Source of the DNA: Bradyrhizobium sp. NDS-1
GTDB lineage: Bacteria; Pseudomonadota; Alphaproteobacteria; Rhizobiales; Xanthobacteraceae
NCBI RefSeq assembly: GCF_032918005.1
Contig: NZ_CP136628.1
Span: 6,681,501-6,745,500 of the forward strand
DNA length: 64,000 bases
Direction of reading: 5' to 3'
Position numbers and translations under genes: made by a program. Each line of letters opens with the position of its first letter. The stretch's first letter is position 1. A model generated the notes under the pieces. It searched no databases and had not been told where the DNA came from. It was given only the letters and a program-made list of their open reading frames with translations. Of this stretch, positions 25,103 to 33,202 are shown piece after piece.

Positions 25103-27007
25103 ATGCCATTGACCATGGCCCAAGGAATGAAGCGCCTCGGGACGCCGATCGCGGTGCTGCTCGGCGTGACGTTGATCGCCCTGATCGCGACCTCCTGGCT
25201 TATCAACCGCGACGCGCTGCGCAAGGCGGTCGAAGCGCAGATCCGCGACGTCACCGGGCTCGAGCTCAATATTGCGGGCAGCATCGACATCTCGGTGCTG
25301 CCGGCAAGCTACATCTCCTTCCGCGATGTCGGCCTCAAGGGCGGCGGCACCAGCGATCCCGCGCTCCGTGTCGACGTGCTCACCGCCAATCTGCGGCTGC
25401 TGCCCTTGCTGATGCAACGTTTCGAGATCGCCGACCTGACGCTGCTGCGGCCGCGCATCCATGTCAGCCTGAAGCCGGACGGCGAGAGCAACTGGACGCC
25501 CTTCATCCAGACCATCGCGCGCACCATGAAGCCCGGGGCCGAGAACCAGATCTCGTTCTCCGAAATCCGGCTCCAGGACGGCGTGCTCGAATACGAGGAC
25601 GCCGCTACGCACGCCACCGAGCAGTTCAGCGACATCGACCTGTCGCTGGCCTGGCCCTCGATCTCGCGCTCCTTCGCGGCGACCGGACAGTTCGACTGGC
25701 GCGGCGAGCGTGTCGACGGCACGATCAGCTTTTCCGATTTCGCCGCCGCACTCTCCGGCGAGCGCTCGGGCTTAAAGGCGCGGATCGCCAGCGCACCGCT
25801 CAAGCTCGCCTTCGACGGCAGCGTCGCCAACCGCACCAGCCCGATGATGGAAGGCACGCTCACGATCGACAGCCCCTCCTTGCGCAACGCGCTGCGCTGG
25901 ACCGGGCAGCCGCAGCCCGCCAGCGGCGGTTTCGGCCGCTTTGTGCTGAAGGCGCGCGCCAACGTCGTCGGGGCCTCGATCGCGCTCACCAACGTCAATG
26001 TCGAGCTCGACGGCAACGCCGCCGAGGGCGTCATGACTTACGCCAATAACGGCCGGCAGATGCTGCAAGCCACGCTGGCCGCCGACGCGCTCGACTTCAC
26101 ACCTTATATCTCCACCTTCCGCCTGCTCGCGAGCGGCGCACGCGACTGGAACAGGCAGCTGTTCGATCTCAACGGATTGTCGACCACCGACCTCGACATG
26201 CGCCTGTCGGCGGCAAAGCTGACGGTCGGGTCGACGAAGCTCGGCCGCACCGCGATCGGCGCCAATTTGCGCAACGGCACGCTGGCGCTCTCGGTCGGCG
26301 AGGCGCAGGTCTATGGCGGGATCGCCAAGGGCTCGTTCAACATCGCACGCTCCGACACCATCGCCGACATCAAGGCACAATTCCAGTTCACCGACGTCGA
26401 TCTCCAGGCCTGCGCCACCGAACTGTTCGGCCTCAACAAGCTGTCCGGCCGCGGCAACATCAACGTGTCGCTCCTCGCATCGGGCTCGAGCCCGTTCGGC
26501 CTCGTGCAGTCGCTCGACGGCAGCGCCACCGTGACCGGGCATAACGGCGCGATCTCGGGCTTCAACGCCGAACAGCTCCTGAAGCGCCTGGAGCGCCGGC
26601 CGCTGTCGGGCGGCGGCAATTTCCGCAGCGGTTCGACGCCCTACAACAATCTCACCATCGCGGTGAAATTCTCCGACGGCATTGCCACCGCCGAGGACAT
26701 CCGCATCGAGGGGCCGGCTGCGAAGATCACGCTGACCGGCACCGCCTCGGTGCCGACGCGCGAATACGATATGAAGGGCGTGGCGAGCCTCAACACGACA
26801 TCAGGCTTTCAATTGCCCTTCATGGTGCAGGGTCCCTGGGACGATCCCCTGATCTTCCCCGACTCTGAAAGCCTGATCCGGCAATCGCCTGCGGCGTCTC
26901 CGTTCCTCGATCTGCTGAAGCAGCGCATCACGGGGAGCGGAAAGCGCCCCACGCAGGACGGATCGCCGACGGCTGAGAATGCCAAGGAGAATGCGAAGTC
27001 CAACTGA
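25103..27007 (+). CDS. AsmA family protein
   Basis: 634 aa from the ATG at 25103; ATGs at 25115 and 25127 are alternatives. One N-terminal membrane anchor (LGTPIAVLLGVTLIALIATSW) is followed by an AsmA N-terminal domain (LRKAVEAQIRDVTGLELNIA), a long beta-rich region, and an AsmA C-terminal domain with GRGNINVSLLASGSSPFGLV. AsmA-like proteins are anchored in the inner membrane. They are thought to bridge the periplasm for phospholipid transport and affect outer-membrane integrity. A Lys/Glu/Asn-rich tail ends the protein. Monocistronic as far as can be seen. Confidence 0.9.
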   Translation: MPLTMAQGMKRLGTPIAVLLGVTLIALIATSWLINRDALRKAVEAQIRDVTGLELNIAGSIDISVLPASYISFRDVGLKGGGTSDPALRVDVLTANLRLLPLLMQRFEIADLTLLRPRIHVSLKPDGESNWTPFIQTIARTMKPGAENQISFSEIRLQDGVLEYEDAATHATEQFSDIDLSLAWPSISRSFAATGQFDWRGERVDGTISFSDFAAALSGERSGLKARIASAPLKLAFDGSVANRTSPMMEGTLTIDSPSLRNALRWTGQPQPASGGFGRFVLKARANVVGASIALTNVNVELDGNAAEGVMTYANNGRQMLQATLAADALDFTPYISTFRLLASGARDWNRQLFDLNGLSTTDLDMRLSAAKLTVGSTKLGRTAIGANLRNGTLALSVGEAQVYGGIAKGSFNIARSDTIADIKAQFQFTDVDLQACATELFGLNKLSGRGNINVSLLASGSSPFGLVQSLDGSATVTGHNGAISGFNAEQLLKRLERRPLSGGGNFRSGSTPYNNLTIAVKFSDGIATAEDIRIEGPAAKITLTGTASVPTREYDMKGVASLNTTSGFQLPFMVQGPWDDPLIFPDSESLIRQSPAASPFLDLLKQRITGSGKRPTQDGSPTAENAKENAKSN

Positions 27008-27178
27008 GGATCGCGTTCCTCGGCCGATGCCCGATGATCGCGAATTGATCAGGGTGAATTGATGCGGCGATTGGATTGATGCGCGCATATGAGCATCTCC
27101 GCAGCCCCGACACGCTACGACCTGGGTCCGACAAGATGCGTTGATTGCGCTACCACCATGCGCTAGTGTTTTATACGA

Positions 27179-27195
27179 CCGGTTAAAAACACCGG
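27179..27195. promoter_or_regulatory. Possible operator before the sugar ABC genes
   Basis: CCGGT-N7-ACCGG sits 20 bases before the GTG at 27215, just after an AT-rich TTTTATA stretch (27169-27175) that could be a -10 element. The placement suits a LacI/ROK-type repressor, but no regulator gene is adjacent. Confidence 0.25.
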
Positions 27196-27214
27196 CCGTT
27201 TGAGGGAGAAAAAC

Positions 27215-28600
27215 GTGAAATCCAAGGTTATTGGCGCAGTATCACTGGCGGTCGCTGCGGTTGGACTTTTTGCTGCCACTGCACCCGCCTTTGCGCAGCA
27301 GAAGACGATTACGGTCTGGTGGGGCAAGGGCTTCTATCGCTCCGAAGACGACGCGCTGATCGAGACGATCAAGAAGTTCGAGGCCAAGACCGGCATCAAG
27401 GTCGAATTGTCGCAATACGCGATCCAGGACATGATTCCGAAGACGGTCGCCGCGCTCGATGCCGGCACCGTGCCCGATGTCGCCTATTCCGATTCCTATG
27501 ACGTCCAGGCGCAGGGCAAGTGGGCCTATGAGGGCAAGCTCGAGGATCTCTCCGACGTGATGGAGCCGATCAAGGGCCGGTTCGTGCAGAACACGCTCGA
27601 TGCATCGATCCTCTACAACGACGTCGCCAAGAAGAAGGCTTATTACGGCTTCCCGCTGAAGCAGCAGAGCATGCACGTCCAGATCTGGAACGACATGCTG
27701 GAGAAGTCCGGCTTCAAGCTCGCCGACATCCCGACAGACTGGGCAGGCTATTGGACGTTCTGGTGCGACAAGGTGCAGCCGGGGATCCGCAAGGCAACGG
27801 GCCAGCGCATTTACGCCGTCGGCCAGCCGATGGGCGTGGAGTCCACCGATGCCTTCCAGTCGTTCTACACGTTCATGGATGCCTACCACGTCAAGCTGGT
27901 CGACGACGACGGCAAGCTCACGGTCGATGATCCCAAGGTTCGCGAGAACCTGATCAAGGCGATGAAGGACTATACCGACACCTACATCAAGGGCTGCACC
28001 CCGCCGTCCTCGACGACCTGGAAGGATCCAGACAACAACGTCGCCTTCCACAACAAGACCATCGTGATGACCCACAACTTCACGATCTCGATCGCGGCGA
28101 AGTGGTTTGAGGATTCCTCGAACCAGGCACTGACGCCAGAGCAGCGCGAGGCCGGCAAGAAGGCCTATGAGCAGGACATCGTCACGGCGTCCTTCCCGAA
28201 GGCTCCTGATGGCTCGACCATCAAGTATCGCTCCGACGTCAAGACCGGGCTGATCTTCACCGCGGCCAAGAACAAGGCCGAGGGCAAGCAGTTCATCAGC
28301 TTCCTGCTCCAGGAAGAGAACATCCGTCCCTATATCGAGGGTGCGCTCGGCCGCTGGTTCCCGGTGACGAAGGAAAGCCAGGAAAGCCCGTTCTGGCAGG
28401 CTGACAAGCACCGCAAGGCCGTCTACACGCAGTTCAAGGGCGGCACCACCGCGTTCGACTTCACCAAGAACTGGAAGTTCACGATCCTGAACAATGAGAA
28501 CATCTGGGCGAAGGCGATGAATCGTGTCGTCAGCGAGAAGGTTCCGGTCGACAAGGCTGTCGACGAACTGATCGCCCGCATCAAGCAGGTCGCAGGCTAA
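27215..28600 (+). CDS. Sugar-type ABC transporter substrate-binding protein
   Basis: 461 aa from the GTG at 27215 (GAGGGAG 6 bases upstream); the TTG at 27200 is not supported. Signal peptide with cleavage after AFA (residue ~28). Family 1 extracellular solute-binding protein: KTITVWWGKGFYRSEDDALI at the mature N-terminus, AALDAGTVPDVAYSDSYDVQ in the N-lobe. Substrate unknown; the several Trp residues and KGCTPPSSTTWKDPDNN suggest a carbohydrate or polyol. It heads an operon with two permeases. Two hairpins follow directly, which may give a higher mRNA level for this gene. Confidence 0.88.
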   Translation: MKSKVIGAVSLAVAAVGLFAATAPAFAQQKTITVWWGKGFYRSEDDALIETIKKFEAKTGIKVELSQYAIQDMIPKTVAALDAGTVPDVAYSDSYDVQAQGKWAYEGKLEDLSDVMEPIKGRFVQNTLDASILYNDVAKKKAYYGFPLKQQSMHVQIWNDMLEKSGFKLADIPTDWAGYWTFWCDKVQPGIRKATGQRIYAVGQPMGVESTDAFQSFYTFMDAYHVKLVDDDGKLTVDDPKVRENLIKAMKDYTDTYIKGCTPPSSTTWKDPDNNVAFHNKTIVMTHNFTISIAAKWFEDSSNQALTPEQREAGKKAYEQDIVTASFPKAPDGSTIKYRSDVKTGLIFTAAKNKAEGKQFISFLLQEENIRPYIEGALGRWFPVTKESQESPFWQADKHRKAVYTQFKGGTTAFDFTKNWKFTILNNENIWAKAMNRVVSEKVPVDKAVDELIARIKQVAG

Positions 28601-28608
28601 GTCATCGG

Positions 28609-28637
28609 CACCTCTCCCCGCGCTGCGGGGAGAGGTG
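28609..28637 (+). terminator. 11-bp hairpin after the binding-protein gene
   Basis: CACCTCTCCCC, loop GCGCTGC, GGGGAGAGGTG, 8 bases after the stop codon. No T tract follows, so partial termination or 3' mRNA protection is more likely than full stop. Confidence 0.55.
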
Positions 28638-28648
28638 TAAGAACAACA

Positions 28649-28669
28649 CCGGCCGCGTTTCGCGGCCGG
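28649..28669 (+). terminator. Second hairpin before the permease gene
   Basis: CCGGCCGCG-TTT-CGCGGCCGG followed by CTTCTCTTT. Its pyrimidine-rich tail makes it the better intrinsic-terminator candidate of the pair. It lies 26 bases before the permease ATG. Confidence 0.5.
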
Positions 28670-28694
28670 CTTCTCTTTGAAGAGTCCGAAAAGA

Positions 28695-29567
28695 ATGGCG
28701 ATCACGCTCTCTGGCGATCAGGCACTTCCCGGCCCGCCTTTGTCGTCGCGGCTGACCCCGGCGCAGGTCTGGGGCATCGTGCTGCTCGCGCCCTATTTGC
28801 TCGTTTTCCTCGCCTTCGTCGTCTATCCCGTCTGCTACGGCCTGTGGCTAGCTCGCGATCCGGCGAACTACGTCGCGCTGTACCATGACCCGATCTTCGC
28901 GCGCGCCGCGATCAACACGCTGATCTTCCTGGTCATTGGCATCAACATCAAGATGCTGATCGCGCTGTTCCTGTCCGGCTTCTTCGCCGTGCAGCGCCCC
29001 TGGATCAAATGGCTCTCGGTGATCTTCATCCTGCCCTGGGCGGTGCCATCGATACCGACCATCCTGTCGGTACGCTTCATGCTCAATCCCGAATGGGGCG
29101 TGATCAACCATCTCATCTTCTCCTTCACCGGCGATGACGGCCCGAACTGGCTGAACGACCCGACCGTAGCGCTCAGCATGGCGATCGCCGTGCACATCTG
29201 GAAATCGCTGCCGTTCTGGACGCTGATCCTGATCACCGGCCGCCTCGCGATCTCGCACGATCTGTTCGAGGCCGCCGAGGTCGACGGCGCGAGCTGGTGG
29301 CAGAAGTTCCGCTACATCACCTGGCCGTCGATGCAGACGCTCTACGTCACCTGCACGCTGCTCTCGATGATCTGGACGCTGGGCGACTTCAACAGCGTCT
29401 ATCTGCTCACCGGCGGCGGCCCGGCCGATCTCACGCACGTGCTGGCGACGCTCGGCATCCGCTATCTCCGGCTCGACCAGCTCTCGCTGGCGATGGCATC
29501 CATCGTCTGCGCGATGCCGTTCGTCCTGCCGCTCGTGTACTTCATGATGAAACGGTTGTCGCGATGA
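28695..29567 (+). CDS. Sugar ABC transporter permease 1 (MalF-like)
   Basis: 290 aa from the ATG at 28695. Six membrane helices. The EAA loop is EAAEVDGASWWQKFRYITWP, preceded by a long periplasmic region as in MalF-type permeases. STP-like end VLPLVYFMMKRLSR. It forms the transport channel with the permease encoded next. The TGA overlaps the next ATG (ATGA). Substrate follows that of the binding protein and is unknown. Confidence 0.9.
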   Translation: MAITLSGDQALPGPPLSSRLTPAQVWGIVLLAPYLLVFLAFVVYPVCYGLWLARDPANYVALYHDPIFARAAINTLIFLVIGINIKMLIALFLSGFFAVQRPWIKWLSVIFILPWAVPSIPTILSVRFMLNPEWGVINHLIFSFTGDDGPNWLNDPTVALSMAIAVHIWKSLPFWTLILITGRLAISHDLFEAAEVDGASWWQKFRYITWPSMQTLYVTCTLLSMIWTLGDFNSVYLLTGGGPADLTHVLATLGIRYLRLDQLSLAMASIVCAMPFVLPLVYFMMKRLSR

Positions 29568-30430
29568 AGCTCCCCGGCGTAAGCGAATTCTCCTGGCGCG
29601 ACGTCGCGACCGAAGCGCGGCTGCTGCTGATCGGCATTCCCGTCTTCCTGTGGACGATGATCCCGATCTATCACATGTTCCTGTTCGCGATCTCCCCGAA
29701 GGAGGACGCGTTCTCGGGCAAGCTGTGGCCGGATCACCCGACGCTGCACAATTTCCAGATCGTGTTCAAGCAGCAGCATTACTTCCTGCGCGACTTCTAC
29801 ATCCAGTTCTGGAATTCGACCGTGATCGCCGTCTCCGTCGGCGTGCTGACACTGGTGATCGCGACCTCGGCGGCGTTCGCGATCTCGCGATTGAAGGTGC
29901 CGGGCGGACGCACCGTGCTGAACCTTGCGCTCTTCACCTATTTCATCCCCGCGGCGTTCCTCGCCGTGCCGATGTACCGCACCATGGGCAATTACGGCCT
30001 GCTCAATAATCACTGGTCGCTGATCCTGGCCATGGTGACGATCGCCAGCCCCTACGCGATCTGGGTGCTCAAGCAGGCCTCCGACAAGCTGCCGGTCGAG
30101 CTGGACGAAGCCGCCGTGATGGATGGCGCGACGACGCTCCAGATCTTCCGCCTGGTCTACCTGCCGCTGATGATGCCTTCGCTGGTCGCGATCGGCACCT
30201 ACGCGGTGCTGCTGGCCTGGAACGAATATCTCTACGCCTTCCTGCTGCTCTCCAACGACCGCGAGATCACCCTCCCCGTCGCGCTCGGCAACTTCCTCGC
30301 CGCAGACGATTCTCCCTGGGAGCTGTTGATGACGACCGGCTTCATCTACGCGCTGCCGCCGGCCGCGGTCTATTACGCCTTCCGCCGCTACATGGTGGGC
30401 GGGCTCACGGCGGGTGCGGTGAAGTCCTGA
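29564..30430 (+). CDS. Sugar ABC transporter permease 2 (MalG-like)
   Basis: 288 aa from the ATG at 29564, overlapping the first permease stop; longer open frame upstream is not used. Six helices, MalG-type layout: the EAA loop reads DEAAVMDGATTLQIFRLVYL, followed by PLMMPSLVAIGTYAVLLAWN. The last segment is AVYYAFRRYMVGGLTAGAVK, the common end of this subunit. No ATP-binding gene follows; a shared MsmK/UgpC-type ATPase is probably used. Confidence 0.9.
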   Translation: MKLPGVSEFSWRDVATEARLLLIGIPVFLWTMIPIYHMFLFAISPKEDAFSGKLWPDHPTLHNFQIVFKQQHYFLRDFYIQFWNSTVIAVSVGVLTLVIATSAAFAISRLKVPGGRTVLNLALFTYFIPAAFLAVPMYRTMGNYGLLNNHWSLILAMVTIASPYAIWVLKQASDKLPVELDEAAVMDGATTLQIFRLVYLPLMMPSLVAIGTYAVLLAWNEYLYAFLLLSNDREITLPVALGNFLAADDSPWELLMTTGFIYALPPAAVYYAFRRYMVGGLTAGAVKS

Positions 30431-30545
30431 CGCTGCAGGACGCATCGCGGCGCTGCAAGCAAGCCGTTTGAGTGTCGGCGTGGGCAATTGAAGATTGTCC
30501 ACGCCTGCTCTAACCTCCGGGTCCCAAGGCGGGGGGCCCGGCATC

Positions 30546-31532
30546 ATGCGCAGCAACGACGCGATCCATCTCGGCCTGATGCTGCTGGCGCTCGCGGCCT
30601 CCTATCTGGTGCCGTTCGAGCTGCTGCTGCTGGCCTATGTCGTGCTCGGTCCGGCGCATTACTTCACCGAGATCTCGTGGCTGCATGACCGCAGCTATTA
30701 TCTGCCCCATCGCGGGATTGCCGCGGCCCTCGCCATCGTGGCCGTGGTCGCGGCGCTGATCGACAACGCCTCGTGGTTCGGTTTTGCGATGTGGGCAGCG
30801 CTGATCGCGTGCGCCATGCTGGCGGCGACGAATTCGGCGATCGAAAGCATGCTGCTGTTCATGGCGGCGATCGCCCTGTCCGCGATCATGTATTCGAGCG
30901 GGTCCTCGCTCGCCGTCATCGGCATCCTGATTCCGACCCTGATCCACGTCTCGTTGTTCACGCTGATCTTCATGGTGCTCGGCGCTTACCGGTCCGGAAG
31001 CCGGGTGCAGGCTGCGCTGGTGGTGGCCTACCTCATCGCCATCGCCACGATCCTGCTGCTGCCGCCAACCGCCGAAATCCGCGTCGCGAGCTTTGCCCGC
31101 GTCGGACAGGAATATTTCGGCAATGTCGGCCCGGCCCTCGGCCGGCTGTTCGGCGTGCCCGGCCTCGTCCTCGACGCAAGGCTGACCAGCCTGCTCGCCT
31201 TCGTCTACACCTATCACTACCTCAACTGGTTCATCAAAGCCGACGTGATCCGCTGGACCGCGGTGCCGAAGGCGCGGCTGGCGGCGATGGCCGCCGCCAG
31301 TGCAGCCGCAACCGCGCTCTATTTCTACGACTATGCGTTGGGATTCACCTTCCTGCTGGCGCTGAGCCTGATCCATATCCTGCTGGAGTTTCCGCTCGAT
31401 GCGCTGGCGCTGCGGCAGCTCGGCGCGGCCGTCCAGGACGCAACCCGAGCACGGTTCGCGGCGCGAGCGGCTACAACGGCGCGGCGCTCTCGCCCTGTGA
31501 GCTCGACAGTTTCGAGGCGAGCGAGGCGATGA
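30546..31532 (+). CDS. Polytopic membrane protein with conserved-looking histidines, unknown
   Basis: Not recognised with confidence. 328 aa from the ATG at 30546. About eight membrane helices. His residues lie at helix ends: His38 in GPAHYFTE, His47 and His55 in the loop SWLHDRSYYLPHRG, His134, His224 in YTYHYLNWFIK and His277 in LIHILLEFPLD. The pattern is reminiscent of membrane metal enzymes such as Brp/Blh carotenoid oxygenases, but this is inference. The C-terminal ~35 residues are Ala/Arg-rich low complexity and overlap the convergent potI gene by 62 bases. It may belong to the upstream sugar ABC operon (115-base gap). Confidence 0.65.
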   Translation: MRSNDAIHLGLMLLALAASYLVPFELLLLAYVVLGPAHYFTEISWLHDRSYYLPHRGIAAALAIVAVVAALIDNASWFGFAMWAALIACAMLAATNSAIESMLLFMAAIALSAIMYSSGSSLAVIGILIPTLIHVSLFTLIFMVLGAYRSGSRVQAALVVAYLIAIATILLLPPTAEIRVASFARVGQEYFGNVGPALGRLFGVPGLVLDARLTSLLAFVYTYHYLNWFIKADVIRWTAVPKARLAAMAAASAAATALYFYDYALGFTFLLALSLIHILLEFPLDALALRQLGAAVQDATRARFAARAATTARRSRPVSSTVSRRARR

Positions 31533-32283
31533 CGATCACTACCGCGATCAGGGCGATCACCAGGGTGCAGATCGCGTTGATCTCGGGCTTCACGCCAAGC
31601 CGCACCTCGGAATAGATCCGGATCGGCAAGGTGGCCGAGCCAGGGCCGGTGGTGAAGCTAGCGATCACGAGGTCATCAAGCGACAGCGTGAACGCCAACA
31701 TCCAGCCTGCGACGATGGCCGGCGCGATCAACGGCAGGGTGACGGAGACGAAGGCGCGGACCGGGTCGCAGCCAAGGTCCATCGCGGCCTCCTCCAGCGA
31801 ACGATCGAGCGAGCCGAGGCGGGACTGCACGACCACGGCGACGAAACACATCGTCAGCGTGGTATGGGCGATCGTCACGGTCCAGAAGCCACGCTCGGCA
31901 TTCAGCGCCACGAACAGCAGCAGCAGCGACAATCCCGTGATCACCTCCGGCATCACCAGCGGCGCATAGAGCATTCCCGAAAACAGCGTCCGGCCGCGAA
32001 ACCGCTCGCCGCGGGACAGTGCGACCGCCGCGAGCGTGCCGAGCAGCGTGGCGATGGTGGCGGAGGAGACCGCGACCCGCAGGCTCATCCAGGCCGCCTC
32101 GATCATGGCACGGTCATTGAAGAGCTCGTGATACCAGCGCAGTGACCAGCCGCCCCACACCGTCACCAGCCGCGAGGCGTTGAAGGAATAGATGACGAGG
32201 ATGAGGATCGGCAGGTAAAGGAACGCCAACCCCAGCGCGAGCGAGGCGATGTTGAAGCGGGAGAGACGGGAGACCTTGCGCAT
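31471..32283 (-). CDS. potI: Spermidine/putrescine ABC permease PotI
   Basis: 270 aa from the ATG at 32283, 4 bases after the potH stop. Six helices; EAA loop LEEAAMDLGCDPVRAFVSVT. The FTLSLDDLVIASFTTGPGSA segment is the PotC/PotI signature for polyamine permeases. With PotH and PotG it imports polyamines (putrescine type). Its 3' end overlaps the convergent membrane-protein gene by 62 bases. No binding-protein gene (potF) is in the cluster. Confidence 0.9.
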   Translation of the reverse strand: MRKVSRLSRFNIASLALGLAFLYLPILILVIYSFNASRLVTVWGGWSLRWYHELFNDRAMIEAAWMSLRVAVSSATIATLLGTLAAVALSRGERFRGRTLFSGMLYAPLVMPEVITGLSLLLLFVALNAERGFWTVTIAHTTLTMCFVAVVVQSRLGSLDRSLEEAAMDLGCDPVRAFVSVTLPLIAPAIVAGWMLAFTLSLDDLVIASFTTGPGSATLPIRIYSEVRLGVKPEINAICTLVIALIAVVIVIASLASKLSSSQGESAAPL

Positions 32284-32287
32284 CGTC

Positions 32288-33202
32288 TCAGCGCCCCTGT
32301 TCCAGCTGCCGTTTCTGCAGTCGCTCGTACAGCAGCAGCGGCACCAGCAACACCACAAGCAGCACGATGGCCGCCGCCGAGGCGACCGGCCAGTCCTTGT
32401 TGGTGAAGAACTCGAGCCACAGGGTCTGGCCGATCATCAGCGAATTGGAGCCTGCCAGAAGGTCCGGGATGACGAATTCGCCGACGATCGGGATGAAGCA
32501 CAAGAGCACGCCGGCGCCGACACCGGGCAACGACAACGGGAAGGTGACGAGCCAGAACACTTGCCAGGGCGGGGCGCCGAGGTCACCGGCCGCCTCCTCC
32601 AGCGCCGGCTCCATCTTGGCGAGCGTGGCATAGAGCGGCAGGATCATGAACGGCAGATAGGAATAGACGATGCCGATATACATCGCGCTGTCGGTGGAGA
32701 GCCACACCACGGGCTGGCTGACCAGATGCAGCGCCAGCAGGATCTGGTTGAGCAGGCCGTCATGCTGGAGGATGTTGATCCAGGCATAGATGCGGATCAG
32801 GAACGAAGTCCAGAACGGCACGATCACCAGCACCATCGCCACCGCCTGCCAGCTCCTCGGCAGCCGCGCCATGCCATAGGCGATGGGATAGCCGATCAAC
32901 AGCAGCAGCGCAGTCGCGGTCACGGCGACGGTGAGGCTGCGCACGTAGGCGAACACGTAGATGTCGTCCGAGATCAGCAGCCTGAAATTGTCGATCGACA
33001 ACGCGGCAAGGGCCGTCTTCAGCGCGTCCCATCCCGCCGTCAGGTCGAACACGGGCTCGTAAGGCGGCTGTGCGATCGCGGTCTGCGACAGGCTGATCTT
33101 CAGCACGAAGGCGAACGGCACCAGGAAGAACAGCGCCATCCAGAGATAGGGTGCAATAGCTGCAAGGCGCGCCGGCCGCGCGAAGATGCGATGGGAGCTC
33201 AT
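32288..33202 (-). CDS. potH: Spermidine/putrescine ABC permease PotH
   Basis: 304 aa. Six membrane helices with a large first periplasmic loop, as in PotB/PotH. Signature ALEEAAGDLGAPPWQVFWLV is the EAA loop and FIPIVGEFVIPDLLAGSNSL is typical of polyamine permeases. The ATG at 33202 overlaps the potG stop (ATGA). Member of the potG-potH-potI operon. Confidence 0.92.
   Translation of the reverse strand: MSSHRIFARPARLAAIAPYLWMALFFLVPFAFVLKISLSQTAIAQPPYEPVFDLTAGWDALKTALAALSIDNFRLLISDDIYVFAYVRSLTVAVTATALLLLIGYPIAYGMARLPRSWQAVAMVLVIVPFWTSFLIRIYAWINILQHDGLLNQILLALHLVSQPVVWLSTDSAMYIGIVYSYLPFMILPLYATLAKMEPALEEAAGDLGAPPWQVFWLVTFPLSLPGVGAGVLLCFIPIVGEFVIPDLLAGSNSLMIGQTLWLEFFTNKDWPVASAAAIVLLVVLLVPLLLYERLQKRQLEQGR

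Noticed and set aside
27008..27178. A possible small gene between asmA and the sugar binding protein
   Set aside because: Only very short frames without ribosome-binding sites; treated as promoter region.
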